NCBI RefSeq assembly: GCF_011762185.1
Contig: NZ_JAASQJ010000002.1
Location: 496,001-560,000 of the forward strand
Direction of reading: 5' to 3'
Source of the DNA: Dyadobacter arcticus
GTDB lineage: Bacteria; Bacteroidota; Bacteroidia; Cytophagales; Spirosomataceae
DNA length: 64,000 bases
The notes below the pieces were generated by a model. It was not told the DNA's origin, searched no databases, and saw only the letters and a program-made list of their open reading frames with translations. How positions within the stretch are numbered: the stretch's first letter is position 1; every line of letters starts with the position of its first letter. Of this stretch, positions 58,774-64,000 are shown piece after piece. The position numbers were made by a program, and so were the translations under genes.

Positions 58774-59119
58774 ATAAACGTCCCAGATTTACAAAATCCA
58801 ATACTATGTATTATATGTTCAAATATACCATTATATCATTAGGGCACCAAAAAATAGCATTAATACGATATTAAAACTAACTCAAAATACTCATCTAAAA
58901 AGCTTACTATCAATACTATACATTAAAAATATGAACTAAAATACGCCGAAAATCTATCCAAAACCCTACATCCAAAATTCAAAAAATCGTCAAAATAAAC
59001 ATTACATGTATACAATGTACATACATACTCTCAAAACAACCCCGAAGCATTTCCGAACCACCCTAAACAACATCTGACCACCCCTGACTACTTTTGACAA
59101 CTCTTGACTACACATTACC
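58774..59119. other. AT-rich intergenic region, 346 bp, with phased repeats
   Basis: No gene is seen. The first 200 bp are AT-rich and lie upstream of the ROK operon, so they should hold its promoter. At about 59004-59024 the strings TGTATACA and TGTACA (both palindromic) sit next to each other and could be an operator. The last 60 bp before the haloperoxidase stop hold six 10-bp repeats (separate entry). Confidence 0.55.
59055..59114. repeat. Six tandem 10-bp repeats with invariant ACNAC core
   Basis: Six units of exactly 10 bp: GAACCACCCT, AAACAACATC, TGACCACCCC, TGACTACTTT, TGACAACTCT, TGACTACACA. Each has ACNAC at positions 3-7, and the last four begin with TGAC at 59075, 59085, 59095 and 59105. 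The spacing is one DNA turn. It ends 5 bp before the haloperoxidase stop codon on the minus strand. Confidence 0.75.
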
Positions 59120-60439
59120 TTATAGCCTCAACCTCCCAATAATTTGATTTCCTACCTTTTTCCCTTGCTTCGCGCCTTCGTCGACACTTCTCCGGTAATG
59201 TATGCCGCCGTACAATCGGCTGATAGATGCTTCTGCGGCGGCTTCCTGGAATGAATTGAAACGGCGCTGCATGCCGATATACCTCAAATCACTGGTATCC
59301 TGGAATGCGAAATTACCTCCATACAAATGCGCCAGCACCGTAGACGCAGACGCGGTGATGCCGCTATGTCCGCTCGGATATTCGGGAAAAGGGGGTGTTT
59401 GCAAAAAAGGTACAAATTCACGGCTGATGATTTCGTTGATGATTGTGACCGGCCTCACCACGCTGCTGCGATATTTTTCATCCCAGCACGCAATGAACGC
59501 GTCGTACAATGCTATAGCGGTTAGAGCATATCCCTGGGCTGTCTCGACACCATCGGCCTTTGTCTGTTTGGCGGCAATGGCCGCAATCCCCATCCAGTGA
59601 CCTCCGGGGGTGATCTTCTTTTTACCGACGGTCAGGTGGCCGGAATGTTCCATCACCAAAGGGTTATCGTCCCAGAAACGGGCGATGGCAATTTGTTCTT
59701 CGCTTAAATTTTTACCAATTGTAAAAACCTCTTTTGCTTCCTGATAGAATGCACTATTGGTATCCTTGCTGAATGCGGGCGGCCTGGGCGGCATGAATTG
59801 AGATGCAGAGTCGAGCGCCATGGGCAGCATGGTATTCCAGCACCATTCTACCCCATCCATGTAATCCGGCGGGGTTGGCCTCCATTTGCCTGGATCCGCG
59901 CTGCCAAGATATTTGGGCTTCCCGCGTGACTTGATATACCCATCCACTTTCGCCCTTGCCAGGATTGCTTTACCAACCGTATCGCCAAAAGCAACAGAGC
60001 GCAGGTAGGTGGAGTCGTCCAGATTTTCTTTGAATTTATTGTAAACCGACTCTTCATAAGCACTTAACGAATCCACAGAAAATACTCTTACCATCCTGAC
60101 AACGGTAAAAAATGCTTTGGTAGCGGCTAAGGTGTAGTTATAATCCTTTCCTGTCGTCGGCTGCGGCATTTTGCCAAATCCGTTAAGCCTCTCGACAATC
60201 GACGGACTTCCCTTCTTTGCAAAACGAACGGCTTCATAGGATGCGAGCGAGGAATATGCGTAAATGCGGCTTGCGACAGGCGGGGAAAAAACATCGTAAA
60301 TGATCACCTGGGTAAGCATATCCTGATTTTGATGCAATATCTCAGGATCATCCACATTGAATTTGTCTTTTTGCTTACAGCCAGCGATCAAACTTAAAAA
60401 TAGGATCGAAACACAGATCGCATTTACTGCTTTTTTCAT
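59120..60439 (-). CDS. Vanadium-dependent haloperoxidase-type PAP2 lipoprotein
   Basis: A 439-residue protein with lipobox signal ('ILFLSLIAGCKQ', Cys ~21). The PAP2/haloperoxidase vanadate-binding residues are seen: 'DEKYRSSVVRPVTII' (K......RP), 'PPFPEYPSGHSGITASAS' (PSGH) and 'SRLYGGIHYRRSVDEGAKQGKKVG' (SR.....H....D). Earlier, 'FWDDNPLVMEHSGHLTVGKKKITPGGHWMGIA' is typical of the Bacteroidota subgroup. Enzymes of this fold oxidise halides with H2O2 or act as acid phosphatases; which one is not decidable here. It follows a CRTAC1-type VCBS lipoprotein gene with a gap of 34 bp, a pair common in Bacteroidota. Confidence 0.9.
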   Translation of the reverse strand: MKKAVNAICVSILFLSLIAGCKQKDKFNVDDPEILHQNQDMLTQVIIYDVFSPPVASRIYAYSSLASYEAVRFAKKGSPSIVERLNGFGKMPQPTTGKDYNYTLAATKAFFTVVRMVRVFSVDSLSAYEESVYNKFKENLDDSTYLRSVAFGDTVGKAILARAKVDGYIKSRGKPKYLGSADPGKWRPTPPDYMDGVEWCWNTMLPMALDSASQFMPPRPPAFSKDTNSAFYQEAKEVFTIGKNLSEEQIAIARFWDDNPLVMEHSGHLTVGKKKITPGGHWMGIAAIAAKQTKADGVETAQGYALTAIALYDAFIACWDEKYRSSVVRPVTIINEIISREFVPFLQTPPFPEYPSGHSGITASASTVLAHLYGGNFAFQDTSDLRYIGMQRRFNSFQEAAAEASISRLYGGIHYRRSVDEGAKQGKKVGNQIIGRLRL

Positions 60440-60473
60440 TCTTTTTTAAGAGGGTTAAAGGGTAATGGGTATT

Positions 60474-63400
60474 TCAAAAGTCGACTTTTCTCGTTTTGCC
60501 GGTCGTTTCGGTGACGGTTAACGACTTTGCATTTTTTCCAATGGTAAGAAATCTCGCTGATTGGGAAAGAAACGACGAGCCATAATTTACCTCTGTCTTC
60601 TGTTTTCGTCCATCGGTGAATGTTATTTCAGCGGTCACGTCACCCGGCTTCATAGGAATGGTCTTCATAGTGTTTTTGAGCTCAAACACCTTCAATGGCC
60701 CCCTGTTTTGCCCCGCAGCGGCGAGGTATTTGCCATCCTTTCCTCTCAGTTTTACCAATGCTTTTCCATTACCAGGAATAAAAATGCCGCTTTCCAGAAT
60801 TGACTTAGCGGTAAAATTTCCCTTGCCATCGCCTTTCAGTACCAGTCCATTTAAAGCATCGTAACGGCCAATGGATACGTCGGTTCCGTAGTCATTGGTA
60901 TTGATAACGAGGTCGAGATTTCCGTCGCCGTCAAAATCATCAGCGATCATACCATTTAATGCTGATAATTGGGAGGTAAATGGCAGGGGCGCCAGCGTAA
61001 ATTTGCCGCCGCCATCATTTCTGCAATAGCTGGAACTGAGGTTATTTGCTTTTAATACCAAAGCCCCTTCCAATTGCTCCTTTGTAAAAAGCTGATCTAT
61101 TGTAGCATTTGCGTACGTCTTGTAGTTTTGAAATTTGGCACGCATGCCGATCATCTGCTTTACAGCGTCATCGCGCATATGTGCCGGATATTCCTTCTGG
61201 GCAGAATCACTTTGGCTGGTGCGCAGGTATAGGGCAGGGAAGGCATCATAACTGCCATTGTTATCGAAATCTTTGGCATAAACAGACACCGGATATTGCT
61301 CTGTCGCCTGGAAAAAGGAGTTTTTGCCCAGATTTCCGACGATGTAATCCGTATCGCCATCATTATCGAAGTCGCCGGTTGTCAGGCTGTTCCACCAGCC
61401 CTTCTGGCCAGAAATGCCGGTCGCAGCCGTTACATTTTTGAAAACACCTTTTTCATTTTTCAAAAATGTAATGGGCATCCATTCGCCAGCCAGCACAAGG
61501 TCGGGCCAGCCGTCGTTATCGAAATCACTAAAAACAGCGTCGCATACCAGTCCGATGTTGCTCAATGCTCCCGCGATCTTTGGGGTAACATCTGTAAATT
61601 TGATGTTCCCATTTTTTGAATCATTCCGATAAATAAAGCTGGAAACAGGTTTGGGATAATTCCACGGATCGACCCTGCCAGCTACGAACAAATCGAGATC
61701 TCCATCCTTATCAAAATCCGCAGCCCTTACGCAAGATTTGCTGGTGAAATTTTGGGTAAATGAAAGTGTATCCAGTTTGAAATTCCCTTTGCCATCATTG
61801 ACATAAAACTGGTCACGATAAGCGGGTGTATCGGATTTGGCATTATATCCGCCGCGGGCAATGTAAAGGTCCGGATCATTGTCCTGGTCGGCATCGAACA
61901 ACAGCATTCCCATATCCTGATAATACATGTTAGGATCTGCGCCCGGCGGAACGAGGGGTTTCGTTACAAATGTGCCATTACTTTGCTGCTTTAATATCGT
62001 GGTACCCGAGGTAGAGCTGCCACCAACAATGATATCGTCCAAACCATCGGCATTGATATCCCCCGCAGCCAGCGACGGGCCGTATTCGGAAAGTTTGTGG
62101 GGGAGTAATTTTTGAATGGTAAAATCAATGTGGTCCATTTGCGCATGCTCATGCTGAATGCCCAATGATTTAGCGATCTCACGAAACATTGCACTTTGTG
62201 CCAAAACCGGGCGATTCCAGTTATATCTGCCATTGGAACTGTTTTTATCGACTTTAACGATTTGATCAGCCTTTACTTGGGTCATTTTTTGTTTGCTTCC
62301 ATCCGGCCATTTCACAATCAGCGAATCAACAACTGATACTCCGCCAAGGCCAAAGTAGGGATTCAATTGCACGGTTGATAAGTAGCCGCGGTAAGGTGTC
62401 TGCTCGTAGGTCTGATGCCCGCCCGCATAATACAATTCCACCCACGCGCCCATTCCGTTCCGGTTTTGCGCATTACCCACCAATTGAATGGTTAAGTAAT
62501 GTTTATCAATAGGCTTTTCGTCCATCATTGTATTTTCGTAGAGCGACGCTGCGTCGTTGATGTTGTTCACCACCATATCCAGATCGCCGTCGTTGTCCAG
62601 GTCGGCATAGGCAGCGCCATTAGAGAAGCTTATATCCGTAAGTCCCCAATTTTCGGAAACGTCAGTGAACGCAAAATTTCCACCATTTTTGAATGCGTAT
62701 TTATGCAGCTTAACCTCAGGTATCTGGCGCAATGTTTCCGATTGCGGCGTCACCGGAGCAGCTTCCAGGCGGTAAACCATGAAGTCGTGATCGGTAATGT
62801 CCTTGGGGAAACCATTGGTAACGACCAGATCCCTTAATCCATCATTATCAAAATCAGCCACGAGCGGCGTCCAGCTCCAATCGGTCGCAGAAATGCCTGA
62901 TATGTAACCTGCTTCACTGAAAATCGGGTCGCCAATAGAGTCATTGGCATTTACCCTCGGCCCCTGGTTTACCTGGATGGTATTTCTGACATACTGATAC
63001 TGGTATTTGTAGAAATCGTTGAGTTGAAATGTCTGATAACTGGTCGGCCCGAGCATCATCTTCTTGCGGTAATTATCCTCCGGGTTCATATCCAATTCCA
63101 CCACATCCGACAGCCCATCATTGTTAATGTCGATCACATCCTGCCCCATGCCATTCGCGGAAGTGTGCTTGAAATAAGAAGCCGCTTTATCCGTAAAAGT
63201 CCCGTCGTGGTTATTGATATATAAAAGGTCATTTGAGATAAAGTCATTGCTTACAAAAATGTCTTTCCATCCGTCCCGATTGATATCCGTAATGTTCACG
63301 CTATGCCCGTAACCTTCGATCGTCAGTCTGGCCTCGCTGGTGACATTTGTGAATACCGGGTGTTTTAATGCCGGGTTCGGATCGTTGCGGTAAAGCCGGC

Positions 63401-64000
63401 CGGTACTTGGGAATGAGCCGTCGGCGATGATAGGTTTGAATGTAGAGGGATCAATCTTTGGAACCATTTGATTGACAACCAGATACACATCCAAATCTCC
63501 ATCATTGTCATAATCAAAAAAGCTCGCCATGGTTGTATGCGAAGCATCGTCGAGCCCGTATTCCGCCGCAGATTCCCTGAAAGTAACCGCACCGTTTCCG
63601 GCTTTACCCTGATTGATATACAACAAATTCTTCCTTTTTTCCGGGTCCGCCTGCACGGAAGCGCACACGTACAGGTCCATCCAACCGTCGTTGTTGATAT
63701 CGATCACAGCCACGCCCCGGCACCATTTACCATCGCCGCCTACGCTCGCACTGGCCGTAATGTCCTCAAACTGCATTTTACCTTTATTCAAATACAGCTT
63801 ATTGGACACCATGTTTCCAGTAAGATAGATATCCTGCAAGCCATCATTATTAAAATCCCCAACCCCGACACCGCCTCCATTGTAGATATTGATGAGGTTA
63901 ATGGGATTAATTGAATCGCTCTCTGTAATCCTGTTATTAAAGTCAATACCTGAATCTTCCGGGCTTACTAGTTGAAAAAGTTTATCACTCTTTTTACAGG
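60474..64000 (-). CDS. CRTAC1-type VCBS/FG-GAP repeat lipoprotein with ASPIC/UnbV domain, 5' partial
   Basis: At least 1175 residues; the frame runs off the window at 64000. The first visible codon in frame is a Cys ('CKKSDKLFQLVSPEDSGIDFNN'), which fits the lipid-anchored +1 Cys, so only the signal peptide (~20 residues) is missing. Many Asp-rich FG-GAP/VCBS loops follow ('GVGDFNNDGLQDIYL', 'DINNDGWMDLYVC', 'DYDNDGDLDVYLV', 'ADFDNDGLRDLVVTNG'), then an ASPIC/UnbV part near 520-590 ('NPYFGLGGVSVVDSLIVKWPDGSKQ'), then a second VCBS set ('GDINADGLDDIIVGG', 'ADFDKDGDLDLFVAG', 'GDFDNDGDTDYIVGN') and a final strand set. Two CRTAC1-like halves are fused. It probably sits on the outer membrane. Confidence 0.9.
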   Translation of the reverse strand, partial: CKKSDKLFQLVSPEDSGIDFNNRITESDSINPINLINIYNGGGVGVGDFNNDGLQDIYLTGNMVSNKLYLNKGKMQFEDITASASVGGDGKWCRGVAVIDINNDGWMDLYVCASVQADPEKRKNLLYINQGKAGNGAVTFRESAAEYGLDDASHTTMASFFDYDNDGDLDVYLVVNQMVPKIDPSTFKPIIADGSFPSTGRLYRNDPNPALKHPVFTNVTSEARLTIEGYGHSVNITDINRDGWKDIFVSNDFISNDLLYINNHDGTFTDKAASYFKHTSANGMGQDVIDINNDGLSDVVELDMNPEDNYRKKMMLGPTSYQTFQLNDFYKYQYQYVRNTIQVNQGPRVNANDSIGDPIFSEAGYISGISATDWSWTPLVADFDNDGLRDLVVTNGFPKDITDHDFMVYRLEAAPVTPQSETLRQIPEVKLHKYAFKNGGNFAFTDVSENWGLTDISFSNGAAYADLDNDGDLDMVVNNINDAASLYENTMMDEKPIDKHYLTIQLVGNAQNRNGMGAWVELYYAGGHQTYEQTPYRGYLSTVQLNPYFGLGGVSVVDSLIVKWPDGSKQKMTQVKADQIVKVDKNSSNGRYNWNRPVLAQSAMFREIAKSLGIQHEHAQMDHIDFTIQKLLPHKLSEYGPSLAAGDINADGLDDIIVGGSSTSGTTILKQQSNGTFVTKPLVPPGADPNMYYQDMGMLLFDADQDNDPDLYIARGGYNAKSDTPAYRDQFYVNDGKGNFKLDTLSFTQNFTSKSCVRAADFDKDGDLDLFVAGRVDPWNYPKPVSSFIYRNDSKNGNIKFTDVTPKIAGALSNIGLVCDAVFSDFDNDGWPDLVLAGEWMPITFLKNEKGVFKNVTAATGISGQKGWWNSLTTGDFDNDGDTDYIVGNLGKNSFFQATEQYPVSVYAKDFDNNGSYDAFPALYLRTSQSDSAQKEYPAHMRDDAVKQMIGMRAKFQNYKTYANATIDQLFTKEQLEGALVLKANNLSSSYCRNDGGGKFTLAPLPFTSQLSALNGMIADDFDGDGNLDLVINTNDYGTDVSIGRYDALNGLVLKGDGKGNFTAKSILESGIFIPGNGKALVKLRGKDGKYLAAAGQNRGPLKVFELKNTMKTIPMKPGDVTAEITFTDGRKQKTEVNYGSSFLSQSARFLTIGKNAKSLTVTETTGKTRKVDF

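Noticed and set aside
58774-59119. AT-rich gap and 10-bp repeats considered as a CRISPR array
   Set aside because: Units are 10 bp without spacers, and no cas gene is in the window.

Overview
The window looks like a chromosome segment of a Bacteroidota bacterium, most likely a Cytophagales/Spirosomaceae member close to Dyadobacter. Signs seen: a type IX secretion (T9SS) C-terminal sorting domain, a CzcA efflux pump fused to its outer-membrane channel behind a DUF6660-type Cys-rich gene, sensor kinases of the Y_Y_Y/reg_prop and 7TMR-DISM types, VCBS/CRTAC1 and PSD1/DUF1501 surface proteins, several TAnnTTTG promoter-like boxes, few Shine-Dalgarno sites and many short lipobox signal peptides. 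The genus is inference. No rRNA, tRNA, CRISPR array, transposase or prophage module was recognised.

Layout. 1-9.2 kb: housekeeping and surface genes (partial 7TMR-DISM sensor, AhpD-like protein, polyphosphate kinase, RidA, DUF1080, a VWA protein with a duplicated N-terminal module, a lipase-like hydrolase). 9.5-15.5 kb: a heavy-metal efflux operon (DUF6660, CzcA-CzcC fusion, CzcB). 15.6-17.2 kb: a PadR regulator followed by decayed DNA, namely a gutted ABC permease and a frameshifted DUF1016 nuclease that contains a perfect coding palindrome. 17.4-22.3 kb: an astacin-like lipoprotein, a small secreted protein, an FG-GAP/heme lipoprotein and a membrane protein. 22.3-25.0 kb: an accessory cluster of short genes (HEPN-like protein with an unknown partner, an orphan small gene, an XRE regulator with a palindromic operator, and a RelE-like toxin candidate with an unfamiliar partner). 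25-30.3 kb: APH-like kinase, YdeI, VOC, YafY/WYL regulator, acetate kinase, bestrophin. 30.4-34.8 kb: an uncharacterised glycine-zipper protein and a two-component operon whose response regulator is frameshifted. 35-40 kb: RibD-like reductase, a cytochrome b / molybdoenzyme / MsrB operon that suggests envelope methionine-sulfoxide repair, a quinol monooxygenase-like protein, a dienelactone hydrolase and an OmpA protein. 40.3-46.4 kb: an AraC relic, AI-2E transporter, transglutaminase, cytoplasmic alpha-amylase, and an orphan NarL regulator facing the relic of a reg_prop sensor. 46.7-48.4 kb: a T9SS cargo protein and a surface protein pair. 48.6-58.8 kb: a sugar-oxidation-like locus (PQQ sugar dehydrogenase, then a minus-strand run of ROK fusion, sugar porter, PSD1/DUF1553, DUF1501 and DUF2231-cytochrome-LRR). 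59.1-64 kb: vanadium haloperoxidase and a CRTAC1-type VCBS lipoprotein that runs off the window.

The best candidates for something undescribed are the short-gene cluster at 22.5-25 kb (two candidate toxin-type pairs with unfamiliar partners), the ROK kinase fused to a domain normally found in front of mannose-6-phosphate isomerase, the six-unit 10-bp phased repeat at 59.06-59.11 kb, and the palindromic coding element inside DUF1016. At least five genes are broken (ABC permease, DUF1016, response regulator, AraC, reg_prop sensor). Two of these are single-base changes at or beside short base runs and could be sequencing errors.
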